A stretch of 64,000 bases of DNA from Gyrodactylus bullatarudis (Eukaryota; Platyhelminthes; Monogenea; Gyrodactylidea; Gyrodactylidae), in the NCBI GenBank assembly GCA_012064415.1, contig SSNU01000060.1, positions 286,719 through 350,718 on the forward strand, read 5' to 3'. A program made the translations under genes and the position numbers. Shown here in pieces: positions 39,101 to 48,440 of this stretch. Within the stretch, counting starts at the first letter, position 1, and each line of letters opens with the position of its first letter. The notes beneath the pieces are model-generated. The model was not told where the DNA came from. It searched no databases and worked only from the letters and a program-made list of their open reading frames with translations.

Positions 39101-42100
39101 TAATAGGTAACCGATCCATATTTCTCTTGGTAATTATTAGACCTCGATGAAAATTTTAAAACATAATAATATCTTTGATATCAAAAATAAAATTTGATTT
39201 TCCAATATTAGTAAAACAATAATATCCGTTGAATTAAATGAATGAAATTTGTTTAAAATTAAATTTAAAAAGTTACAAAGAAATGAACAATTAAATAGCT
39301 CAAGACAATTCAGAATCCTTCTATAAACCTGGATTATTATCATCTGAAGACAAGCTTCCTCTAACATTGATGTTCTTAAACATTTCTTGTATCTTGTAAT
39401 TATGGGTTTGATAAGTGACACGCCGTGTTATTATAAAAATCTCAATTTTTTTATCATATGTTCGAATATATTAGGGATATTTAGGAATCCAGACAATTTT
39501 AACAAAAAACAAACATATGGTCGTTTTTAAAATATCGTTTTTGGAAATTTAAGCTAAATTTTTTTTATCAATTAAAAAGTGGCCAAAACCAGTTTTTTAG
39601 TAGCAAGCTAAGAAAAAAAATCTGTTTCACTTCTATTTCTGGTTCAAAATTCGGAATTTTTCTGTCACATTTCGTCGGGAAGATTTTTGAGTTTTTATAA
39701 AATTAAATTTTTTAACTAGGTTTTAGTAAATCCTTATGAATCAAACTGAATAATTATTATAATCTTTGGGTTTTAAATACATTTCTCAATTGTATTTTAT
39801 CATAATGTTGATCAACCAGTCGTCTTCCTATATTATTACTGAAATTAAGTTTGAAGAAAATCTTTACCTTCTCTCCTTCATCTCTGTCGACTCTATCCTC
39901 TACATCATCAGAGATATTGATGGATTTGTCTACAAATTTGTTGGGATAAGCATTCTCATTTAAACGTAATTTTGACTCTTCTATTTCTTTTGGCCATTCC
40001 TCTGGACTAGCAATCCTTCTCATACTTTTACATAGACCAATTACTAAGCCAACTTTATGAGATAGAGGACTGAAACTGGCATAATGAAGAAATTTTCTAT
40101 TATCAGTCTTCTTCTTGTAGATATTCCTTAGAATTGACCTGTCCTCCTTTCTAGTTAGTTTTTTCTTATATACAAATACATCAACATCTGGATCAAAATT
40201 TTATGAGCTATCTAATGAAAATGGGTTAGAGATTCAAGAATTAAATGCTTGTTCTAATTTTTTATAGTTTTTTAATGATAGATATCATTATAATTTTGGT
40301 AGTTTGTATTTCGTTTTTAGATCATTTTCACTACTTGAAAATCAATGAAATTTCTTTGATTCAAAATCGAGCCTGATAAATTTCTTTAGAGCCCTTTTCG
40401 AATAAATCAAAATTCAAGTTTCAGCATGGACTTAAAATTAATTAATTGAATTTTGATTTTTTGATCATTTTCCCTACCTGAAAGTCGATGAAATTCGATA
40501 ATTTAAGAACCCTGAAAGATGACGAATTTATCAAAATTTTAATAATGATCATCGATTTTTTTGTCTTATTGTGATCCAAAAAGTAAACTTTTGATCAACT
40601 CTCACATTGAAATCAACAAAAATTTTCAACTCAAAGTTCAAAAAAATGGGAATTTGGCGCCACTTCAAGATTTCAAATTTGCCGTATTCTCCTTAAAAAT
40701 TGATTTTTTCTAAATTTTTTTCTCCGTACCGTGAAAGAGGGTCTCATAATCTAGATACTAAAAATTCTTGATCAAATTCGATTTCTTGATTAAAAAAATA
40801 AGAATTTTGTAAAAATCATAAATTCCCATCTTCATATTAACTAGGTGTAGATAGTAAATATAAATTATCTGATTGTACAACTCTCTCTAGTATAAAATGT
40901 ACAACATCATGTCACACATTCGATCTAAACTTGACTACACTAAGAGTCTTTTATATTCTAATCTTAACTAATTCCAGAATGATTATTGAAAATTAAATTT
41001 ATTTATTTTCATTACAAATGTTTCAATTCCCCCCAGATTATATCCAATTCGTCCTATTTTTATAAGATACCCAAGAATTTTTTTTTAAATGCTCTTTGTG
41101 ATTTTTATATCTTTGTTATTTATCTACTAAATTTGAATAAAATTTTCTAACAAAAAGAAAGTTCGAAAAATTGGGATTTTGACGTCAAATCGACCAATCT
41201 TAAACTAATTCGAATTGTCGACGAAAAACTTGAGATTTTTGTAAAAAGCATAGATTCCCAACTTCTTTTTCAATTTGCTCTATGAGTGGAATTTGAAGAG
41301 CAGCTTAGCATACGTATTGAATTTGAAATATAACCACAAGAAATTCATGAATCTCTTGTGTATCATGTTTTTCTCCTTTTTAATATTCTTGATGTGATAT
41401 TTACATGTATAGATATTTCAAGGATATCCGATTCCTCTCAGATATATAATTAGGAGATGGAAATGCTATCCAATTTTGTTATTCTCTTACTTATCATGTT
41501 TTCTTCCCTCTTTTTGTCACATGACCATATTAGTCAGACATGGGCAATAAATGTAAAATGATTTAGTTAAAATCAAATTGCTTTTACTTTCAAGGCATCA
41601 GTCGGGAAGCTTTTGAGGGAAAATTTTATCCTATCAATTTGATTGATTGATGAAATTCTTTCTAGAAAACAACTGAGAATTCGATTTCAACTCCTTAAGC
41701 CCCAGTTAAGATAAATTTGGGACAGGTAACCTACTCAAACCATAATTCTGTTTTTAAAAAATTAAGAATTATTTTGTTCCAGGTGCTTAGGTAATATATC
41801 CCAACAGGTTCGTCGTATTTGGTGATGGATTAGGTGGGATTGATAGTGTCCTAAAGTTTATTTTATTACATTTAAAAAGACTACAAGATCCAGATTTATT
41901 TCATTCTATTGATCAGATTAACTTACATTTATTTTGTACACATTATTTTATATTTATATTTCAATATAAGGCTTTATCTAACAAAACAAAAAAAAAGTTC
42001 CATTTTTAGTAAGAAACTCTTAAATTAGATGTTATTACAATCAAGAAGCTATCAAAGATTTTAAGGTTTCCGATAGAAATGTCCAAAAGTAATCCGCACT

Positions 42101-45100
42101 GCATGGGATGTTGGACGAGTGGATTTAAACATGAATCGTTTTGAGAAATATACAAAAAGCTAGCCATTCTCAAGGTCTGAAAGTGGTCATTTCTAAGAAG
42201 AAAATTTCCAATCTCACCGATGTACCTTGAAAATTTTTTCTCAGGTTCTTTAAAGGTTGAAAGGCATTATTTGAGAAATTTAATAAATGTATTTTGAAGA
42301 CTCTTGTGAATGAACCAAATTTTAAAACTTGTCGCTAAAATTTATAACCAAGGTTGAATATGATGCCTTCAGTTATTTTAATTGATGTTAAAATACATAT
42401 GTTTACTAGTAAGTAGTTAGCTAAATATATAAATAATAATCTTACTTACGTTCTTATAATTAACTCAATATCATTTTTAATTTGAAAGAACAGGTAACTT
42501 TCTCAACCAATAATTCTATTTTAAAGAAACTGTAAATAGTCTGTCAGTCCCTTTATTGATAAAAGAGCTAAATACTCTTTAGAATAAACAAAGACTTATC
42601 AAGGTAAAATCATTATTTCGAAAAAAATCCATTCACCGAGATCAAAGAAAAAAAACTGTCGAGAAAATCTGATCCTCTTAATGATTTTCGTTATCAGCCT
42701 TTTCTGAAACCATAGAAAATTTTATCATTCATGAAATGTTTTTTTAATTTATATACAGAAAATTAATGATTGTACAAATAAGAGAACAAGGTGGGAGGGT
42801 TTGAACCTAGGACGGAGAGCTGTGAGAGAAATAACACTAAGCCACACCGGGCAAAAGATTAAGCATACACCTCTCATTAGGACCCTTCCATTCTTGTCCA
42901 AAGTTCAAACCCTCCCACACCGGGCACATTGAACACTCTTTCCCTGTTCTCTTATTTGTACAAATCATTATTTCTATGAATGAATAAATGTTTCAATTTA
43001 AAAAAAGAATGTTTCCTCTATTTAGTTACAGTCGGAACCGAAACTCGATGGCCACCCCAGTCCGAAGAAATTAGAGCGTAATATATCAACAAAACTAACT
43101 TTTAGCCGAGTTTATAAAACCATGAAGAAGAATAGGCCTTTCCTTTCTACCGAGAAACTAACTGTTTATACTATACGATTTAGTTGAATGTAAAAGAACT
43201 TTATTTGTCGGCAAGCAATGAAAGATACATGATTGATGGTTTTTTATTCAGTGGACAAGTCTTTTGTCTTTAGTTGGATAGTACCAAATTATCTGAGCAA
43301 ATATAATACGATAAATATATATGTAGTCTTAATGGTTATATGTTGAAGAGAGATATATAAATAAAGGACCAAACACACACGTGTTTACACTTACTTATTG
43401 TGGTCAAGAGTAGAAAAAAAGCTGGTACACTAGCTTTTCTATCCGAGTGGTTAAAAAGATTGTTATCTTAGAAGAAGAAGAAGAGTTCATTTTCACAGTC
43501 TTCAAGAAATGTCTGTCTAATCCTTCATTCATCTTAAAATAATTTGAAGAAGATATGTCAACTAATTCATCTATAGGTATTAATCAAAACTTGGTTAGAA
43601 TATGTATCCAGAAGACAATAACTGAAAAATAAATGACAATGAGTCGGCTAATTTTTCATTTTGAATTTTCTATAATTTTTTTATTCTAAAATGGATAACT
43701 GAAAATGTGAAAAAATTGGCTTTACTGTATGATACAACTGTACGGATGAAAGAACGCTTCTAGTCTAGAATGATAAGTTTTTCTTAAGTAATTTGGCTCA
43801 GAGATAGGGAAGATCTTACTGTTTCAGAGAAAAAGTTAGAATTCCAGATTTTGGATAATTTGCCTTCGTGATAATCGAAAAATTCAACTGGTTCGATTTC
43901 TCACAGTAATGACAAACTTCAGTGAACTTCTGCAGGTGAATTCGAATTCTTAGTTCAATGTTGATCCCAAAGATCTTTATTTGACTGCTTCGAATCATCG
44001 AAATCGATAAAAAAATTTGGGTTCAAAAGTTAAAAAAGGTGAAATTTTGGTGCATTTTCTAAATTCGAAAAACGGCCTAATTTTGGTCAGATTGAATTTT
44101 TTTCGAATATCCTCACATCTTATCAGCTCATTCCGTTTTAGAATTCAAAAAATTATTTTTTTCTGTGAATCCGGAGAAAAATATTGAGTTTTTTGTAAAA
44201 ATAGTAAATTCTCATCTTCATGTCAGTTAGGTTAATATGGTAGACATATCCGGATTACTTCAATATTTTGTGGCGTAACCCCAAGGTTTTCTAACAGATT
44301 TTACTTACAAAGGTTAACTAGAAATATTTCGTTCCATTACCAAATAAGACGTTCCTGTAGGACATATTACCTAATCACCTAGAACGAAATATTTCTAGTT
44401 GAGAATTATTTTATCTCAAAAAACATGGAAATTTTGTAAATTTTGAAAATCGGTTAATACAGTATATAATTTTAAATCTATACGAAAACCAAGGTTAAAA
44501 GTGAAGGAAACGATTTTTCCAGGAAGTAGAAGAGATTTTCGGGGATAATTTCTTTTGGAATTAGCCCTTAGTTTTGATATTGTATGCAAAAATACCCCAA
44601 AATCGACTGTGAATGTCTCTTGCGATCTTGATATCAAGACCCGCAATCAAAGTATGTTTAGAATTAAAAGATACTGGTAAAAGTCTTCAAATTCTACAGT
44701 GACTGATTGGTTGATCTGGGGCCGTACGGATTATTGAGTATGACATTTTTGAGTATCATGAAATTTTCACCATTTATCTATTAGAGTGTCATCAAAAATG
44801 AATGTCATTCGAATTTCGAATCAGTTAATATCAGTTCTGTGTGTATCAGATAGAAATTATACATTTACTGTTCAATGTCCTATTTTATCCAATTATATTT
44901 CAGCCAAAGACAGAAAAATGCACAACCTGTGAGAAGAGTGTCTATCAAGCAGAACGAATTGAGGCTGGCGGACATATCTATCACAAAATTTGCTTTAAAT
45001 GCTCAGAGTGCAGTGTCAAACTTCAGTAAGTTTTTCAGCTCTTAAAGTTGATTATGCATCAGATCAGATTTGCAATTAGAACATGAGTTTTGTCTAAAAT

Positions 45101-46656
45101 ATTTTAGAAATTTCTATCTCGATAATTCGCATACTCCTTGATCACTGAATTTTTAGATAGAAATGGCATCATCTTGTTCAGGAATCAATTCTTAATGAAA
45201 TAGAGTAGAAGGAAACTTTTTCTTGACTCTTTCTGACTAGTTTCTGAGCTATTTAAGGTCTTAGTTGAAAATTTACCTATTTATTTTCTATGGTTGAGTT
45301 AATTACTGACCTGACTGTCGAAATTTTGTGATTCATTTAAAAGCCATTTAGATTTTGATCTGGAGCCCCCATTATTTCAGTGAACTGAAGCACTTACGGT
45401 TGGGACTGGCCTTTTTGTGAAAAACTTTTATGGACACATTATTCTTATGTTTATCTGTACAAATTTAATCTTTTAAATATTAACGATCTTTTAAATCTCA
45501 ATAAAAAATTTACAATAAAAAAATTTCGAAAATCCTCGATTTTATGCTTATTAAAGCACCTTGTAGGAAAGAAATCTGCCTGAATAAGGATACAGTATCG
45601 AAAGGGTATATGCATTTGTAGTAAAAATATTTACGGAATCTTATTTCACAATACAAAGTAGCTATAATTTCCGTAAGGAAAAATTTGAAGCTAATTATTT
45701 ATGGTATACTTTTAAAACTATTTACTCTAAAATTCGAATTGGGTGATTGTGAGAATCTTACCAATTTAAAATTAATAATGTCCCACATTAGATCCAAATT
45801 AGACTATTCCATATCTCTTCTTTATTTTCATCTTCAAAAACCAGATGATTAACAAATTTCTTACAGACTTATTCGCATTTTATTTTTTATATTTAAGAAA
45901 TTGCTTTGCCTACAAAACTAGATATTGACAATTATGAATATTTATCAACAGATATTGTTTTCATAAATAAATTTATCCAACAAAAAAAAATCTCAATAAA
46001 AAAGTTACAATAAAAAAAATTTCGAAAATCCTCAATTTTATGCTTATTAAAGCACCTTGTAGGAAAGAAATCTGCCTCAATTAGGATACAGGATCAAAAG
46101 CGTAAAAAACTTTTCAAAAATTATGCTTTTTTAAAATTTTTTCATTGACAAATCTCTATTCTTTAACACCGAAAAATCAGAACAAAGATGGAGTTGCAGA
46201 TTAAATTGATTGATGAATACCTACGACTGTGATCTTTACTCTGATTTTTTAAACTCTTTTGTTAAGAATTTTTTTCTGAACAAGATGATCCTAAATCTGT
46301 CTTTCTATCTTATTCATGTTTGATCTATTTTCCGCGATATATAAACTGAATCAGATTGACTGTTAACTGTCTCTGATTATCATCGAGTTTTTTTTGTAAA
46401 ACTCCTGTATAATCTCATAGATATTCAAATCAATTAGCCTTAGGCTATAAACCTTTATATTTAAAAAACCTTGAATCCGGTGTGGGAGATACCACTACGC
46501 CACACCGGGCAGAAGAAAATTTTTAGCCTGGTCCAATCTTAAAAATTTCTTTTTTTCGACAGATTGAACAATTACAAGCAAGGTGATGGCAAAGTCTACT
46601 GCAACAAGCATTATCAAATGAACGTGGTTTCAGTCAACTCCCAGACACCAATTTAA
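33157..46656 (+). CDS. Single-LIM-domain protein, 3 coding exons (muscle LIM protein-like N-terminus)
   Basis: The predicted protein is only 76 residues with one LIM zinc domain. Exons: 33157-33171 (inferred), 44904-45025, 46563-46656. The LIM domain is complete across the last two exons, spaced C-X2-C-X17-H-X2-C-X2-C-X2-C-X17-C-X2-H, starting EKCTTCEKSVYQAERIEAGG. A short tail, NVVSVNSQTPI, follows. The first exon gives MPFVP behind a good start context (ACAACAATGCC) and a GTGAGT donor in phase 0, matching the phase of the acceptor ATATTTCAG before PKTEKC. Arthropod Mlp60A/Mlp84B proteins begin with MPFVP, as I recall them, which is why I join these exons across 11.7 kb. LIM proteins of this size resemble CRIP and bind protein partners, often on actin. 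Exons 2 and 3 are firm; exon 1 is inference. Confidence 0.7.
33290..33490 (-). mobile_element. Non-LTR retrotransposon 3' fragment
   Basis: It carries the family's 3' end (TTTTTTTTGTTGTTAGAAAT, read as the complement) and the coding tail around GATTATAGGATCGTTCAATT. That tail is nearly identical to 47224-47370. Strongly 5'-truncated. Confidence 0.7.
35491..35894. mobile_element. TTAA-flanked inverted-repeat element (piggyBac-like MITE candidate)
   Basis: The left end is TTAATCTCAAAAGTAGCCCC and the right end is the exact complement of TTAATCTCAAAAGTAGCCC. TTAA at each border fits the piggyBac target site, though it could be part of the inverted repeat. AAAGTAGCCCCAAAGTA recurs inside. A 43-codon coding-looking stretch lies at the right end on the minus strand. 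Confidence 0.55.
35749..35878 (-). pseudogene. Coding-looking fragment inside the TTAA element
   Basis: The minus-strand frame reads PDVFQDFRNLCDLDDLEEQS, then VFEFEAKKKRDRPRKIRIRS and a stop. Acidic-then-basic composition with an RPRK (AT-hook-like) patch is unlike random AT-rich translation. No start codon is visible and I recognise no family. It may be a captured exon or a transposase remnant. Confidence 0.3.
37148..37250 (+). mobile_element. tRNA-derived SINE, 3' part
   Basis: It matches the SINE body from the B box onward: TGTTCAAACCCTCCCACACC, then the GTACAAATCATTATTTCTAT tail module. The A box portion is missing or decayed. Confidence 0.65.
37987..38273. mobile_element. 287-bp inverted-repeat element with 11-bp target duplication
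   Basis: The left end GTTTGTGGAAATATCTATTT and right end GATACTTCCACAAAC are imperfect inverted repeats of about 28 bp. The direct repeat ATCTAGGTTTA lies at 37976-37986 and 38274-38284. It has no coding capacity. A 9-11-bp duplication suggests a Mutator-like origin. Confidence 0.65.
39757..40200 (-). pseudogene. Penelope-like retroelement reverse transcriptase fragment
   Basis: One open minus-strand frame reads DPDVDVFVYKKKLTRKEDRS ... RKFLHYASFSPLSHKVGLVI ... EIEESKLRLNENAYPNKFVD ... IQLRNVFKTQRL. This is the thumb and linker region downstream of the catalytic core in Penelope-like and related reverse transcriptases (Y-L-x-SFSP-x-x-x-K-x-G; NGYP-x-x-F). The catalytic YADD and a GIY-YIG endonuclease are not present. 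The frame ends with a normal stop at 39757, so this is a short remnant, not a host gene. Confidence 0.65.
40320..40850. mobile_element. Family A element, long copy
   Basis: It contains ATCATTTTCACTACTTGAAA, TTGTGATCC, TCACATTGAAATCAACAAAA and TTTGGCGCCA. It ends TAAATTCCCATCTTCATATT, the terminus shared by families A and B. Non-coding. Confidence 0.6.
40850..41165 (+). mobile_element. Non-LTR retrotransposon 3' fragment
   Basis: It carries the decayed coding tail (CATTCGATCTAAACTTGACTA, TTTTATATTCTAATCTTAAC) followed by the 3' terminus TTTCTAACAAAAAGAAA. It is joined directly to the end of the family A element. A related 3' terminus lies at 41880-41997. Confidence 0.6.
42736..42852 (-). mobile_element. 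tRNA-derived SINE, head copy
   Basis: Read on the minus strand it starts TGCCCGGTGTGGCTTAGTG, with a polymerase III A box (TGGCTTAGTG, 42835-42844) and a perfect B box (GGTTCAAACCC, 42797-42807). The tail module TACAATCATTAATTTTC follows. It stands head to head with the copy at 42866-43011. Confidence 0.85.
42866..43011 (+). mobile_element. tRNA-derived SINE, plus-strand copy
   Basis: B box region AGTTCAAACCCTCCCACACC, then GGGCACATTGAACACTC and GTACAAATCATTATTTCTAT, ending in an A-rich tail. In the family the 5' TGCCCGG can pair with the CCGGGCA after the B box, like a tRNA acceptor stem. Confidence 0.8.
43025..43090 (+). repeat. Family C fragment
   Basis: ACAGTCGGAACCGAAACTCG ... CACCCCAGTCCGAAGAA resembles 8036-8100 and the complement of 60250-60310. 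It is an old interspersed repeat of unknown type. Confidence 0.5.
43840..44233 (-). mobile_element. Family B element copy
   Basis: Same modules as 32391-32776: GAATTCGAATTCTTAG, TTTGACTGCTTCGAATC, CGGCCTAATTTTGGTCAGAT, and the terminus GTAAATTCTCATCTTCATG. The protein-like frame within it is fortuitous. Confidence 0.6.
44316..44400. repeat. Perfect 19-bp hairpin
   Basis: AACTAGAAATATTTCGTTC (44316-44334) and its exact complement (44382-44400) flank a 47-base loop, about 500 bases upstream of LIM exon 2. The surroundings resemble a non-LTR fragment on the minus strand (44416-44560). Confidence 0.75.
44416..44600 (-). pseudogene. Non-LTR reverse transcriptase fragment
   Basis: The minus frame KSLLLPGKIVSFTFNLGFRI is clearly the segment SLLLPGEIVSFTCDLGFSI seen at 61490-61560 and 57180-57240. 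A decayed piece downstream of the catalytic motif. Confidence 0.75.
44904..45025 (+). CDS. LIM gene exon 2
   Basis: Acceptor TTATATTTCAG, donor GTAAGT, phase 2 end. It codes PKTEKCTTCEKSVYQ ... CFKCSECSVKL, the first zinc module and half of the second. Confidence 0.88.
45026..46562 (+). other. LIM gene intron 2
   Basis: This 1.5-kb intron contains a plus-strand non-LTR 3' fragment (about 45700-45990) and the minus-strand start of a SINE at 46470-46512 (TGCCCGGTGTGGCGTAGTGG read on the minus strand). The phrase TTTCGAAAATCCTC..ATTTTATGCTTATTAAAGCACC appears twice (45525-45585 and 46018-46080), a direct repeat of about 65 bases. Confidence 0.6.
46563..46656 (+). CDS. LIM gene exon 3
   Basis: Acceptor TTTTTTTCGACAG. 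It codes LNNYKQGDGKVYCNKHYQMN, which supplies the last Cys and His ligands, then NVVSVNSQTPI and TAA. ATTAAA near 46783 may be the poly(A) signal. Confidence 0.88.
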
Positions 46657-46904
46657 CTGTCATAAACATGAAACTCGAATATTTCAAAGAGTTCAATAAT
46701 AACCATTGTAAATTCATTTCATCTATTGAATGAACAACATCATTTGAAGAAGGCATTTTCACTTAATTTAAATCTAATGGCAATTAAAGAAATACAAAAA
46801 TATACTTTTCAGCATTTCTCTTCTGTTCGTTGGGCAAATTTTCCAAATTCCCTTTCTTAAAATTTTTAAGATAATCGTTGAATTTTCAAGATTTCAACAG
46901 TTTT

Positions 46905-47370
46905 TTTGTTGTTAGAAATAAAATCTATATAGAAAAAAATAATGGTTTACAAAATAATAATAGGATAAAATGCAAATTGTAGATCTTGTTTTGGTTTAAA
47001 GACGAGGAAGAAACATAAATCATGAATGTGTTTTTTTTGATTGCAGTTGAAATAGCGTTGATAGTTGATCTGAAAATTTAAATCGAAAATCACCCGGTTA
47101 GTTCTACTCAATTAAGATCTGAAGATATAGGAGAGATTGGGAGTAGTCAATTTTAGATCGGATATGTTTAGTAATACTTTTTATGCAGTTGAGGTTATCA
47201 CAATTTGACAAGTCGTATTTTTCGTTAAGTTTATTATAAGTAGTGAGTAAATAGTTACTTTCATAAGTAGTATTTCTCAGATTATAGGATCGTTCAATTT
47301 TAATCGAAGATTCAGAGAATTTTTTTATGATGAATGCGGACCCATAAGGGATTGAGGCCAAACAGATTTC
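46905..47370 (-). pseudogene. Non-LTR retrotransposon 3' fragment with coding tail
   Basis: Minus-strand translation reads YGSAFIIKKFSESSIKIERS ... KYDLSNCDNLNCIKSITKHI ... RSKIDYSQSLLY. This is the C-terminal part of the same reverse transcriptase family seen at 60970-61280. The 3' end is marked by TTTTTTTGTTGTTAGAAAT. Confidence 0.8.
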
Positions 47371-48150
47371 CTTTTGAGTTTCGGTTATTCTCAGAAAAAT
47401 TGCCTCAAATGATTTTCCCCATTAGATAAATGTTAAATATCAAAAGTAGGCCCAAAGTAGATATAATTCAAAAAGTAGTTTTTTTCTCTGATATCGTTTT
47501 TCCTAAATTATGTTATGTTCTTCACAAAGATATTTTTTGGCTTACCCATACATCTATGTCAATTACAAACAACTAAAAATGGGTACTAACCTTAAAACCT
47601 TCTGAAATCAACAAAAAAATTCAAACTCAAAGTTAAAACAAACTCGAGATATACAATATTTGAGGAATACAAAATACTTTTTAGAAATTCTTTAATATTA
47701 TTAATTAAATTATAGTTAATTAATAATAAGAACTTCTATTAGTTCATAGTTAAACTCACAAATTTATTTTTCAAGAATGACATTCGGTAATTTTTCAGAT
47801 ACTGTTGATTAAGTTGATCAAGCCGACCTTAGGTAACACATAATTGATATGAAGTTGGGAATCTATGATTTTTATAGAAATCTTGATATTTCCATCAAAG
47901 ATTCGAATTTTTTAAAGATATTTTGGAATCCTATTTCAATGAATAGTATTCATGTTGTTCACTTTTACGATTTGTAGAAAAGAATTCTAAAAATAATTAA
48001 TTTTTTGAAATTATTTGAGACTATATAATATATGAATGAACTATACCAGAAAACATTCGCTCTTGTGTTGAATCACGCCCATATTTATTTATATTTGAGA
48101 ACAAATTCATTATTTATTCATTACTCTTTGTGCAAACATATAGTGGACAT

Positions 48151-48440
48151 AAGGCTAGGGTAAAATTTTTACCCTCATATTAGGACAAACTTATCTGATA
48201 GAACTATCAGTTCTAAGCATTATTTTGTATTGAAGCATGTGTCGAAAATGATTCTCCATTATTTCATTCAATTTAAAAAATCCTAAATTTTTCAAATCGC
48301 CGCTCAATTTTTACTACGCAATCATTAAAATCCAGAATATCTTGGCCATTTGATGTGTTTCTTAATTTTTATCTTCAAAAATAGTAATCTTGTGATTATA
48401 AGGGGCTTCATGGTTAATTTCGTTATTTTTTAAAGCTTAC
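48151..48440. mobile_element. Inverted-repeat DNA element, truncated copy 2
   Basis: Starts GGCTAGGGTAAAATTTTTACC and follows the copy at 13563 through TTGAAGCATGTGTCGAAAAT and CAAATCGCCGCTCAATTTTT. It breaks off near 48440, where a non-LTR fragment begins. Confidence 0.7.

Larger units (their letters stand above)
33172..44903 (+). other. Repeat-filled 11.7-kb stretch (inferred LIM gene intron 1)
   Basis: It holds non-LTR 3' fragments (about 33290-33490, 40850-41165 and 41880-41997), a TTAA-flanked element (35491-35894), a 287-bp element with an 11-bp duplication (37987-38273), a Penelope-like fragment (39757-40200), SINE copies near 37150 and 42740-43010, and family A/B elements (40320-40850, 43840-44233). 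No further exon was recognised. Confidence 0.6.

Noticed and set aside
43430..43500. tRNA-Leu/Ser-like A box (CTATCCGAGTGGTTAAAAAG)
   Set aside because: No matching B box or acceptor stem follows at the right distance; at most a decayed tRNA-related fragment.
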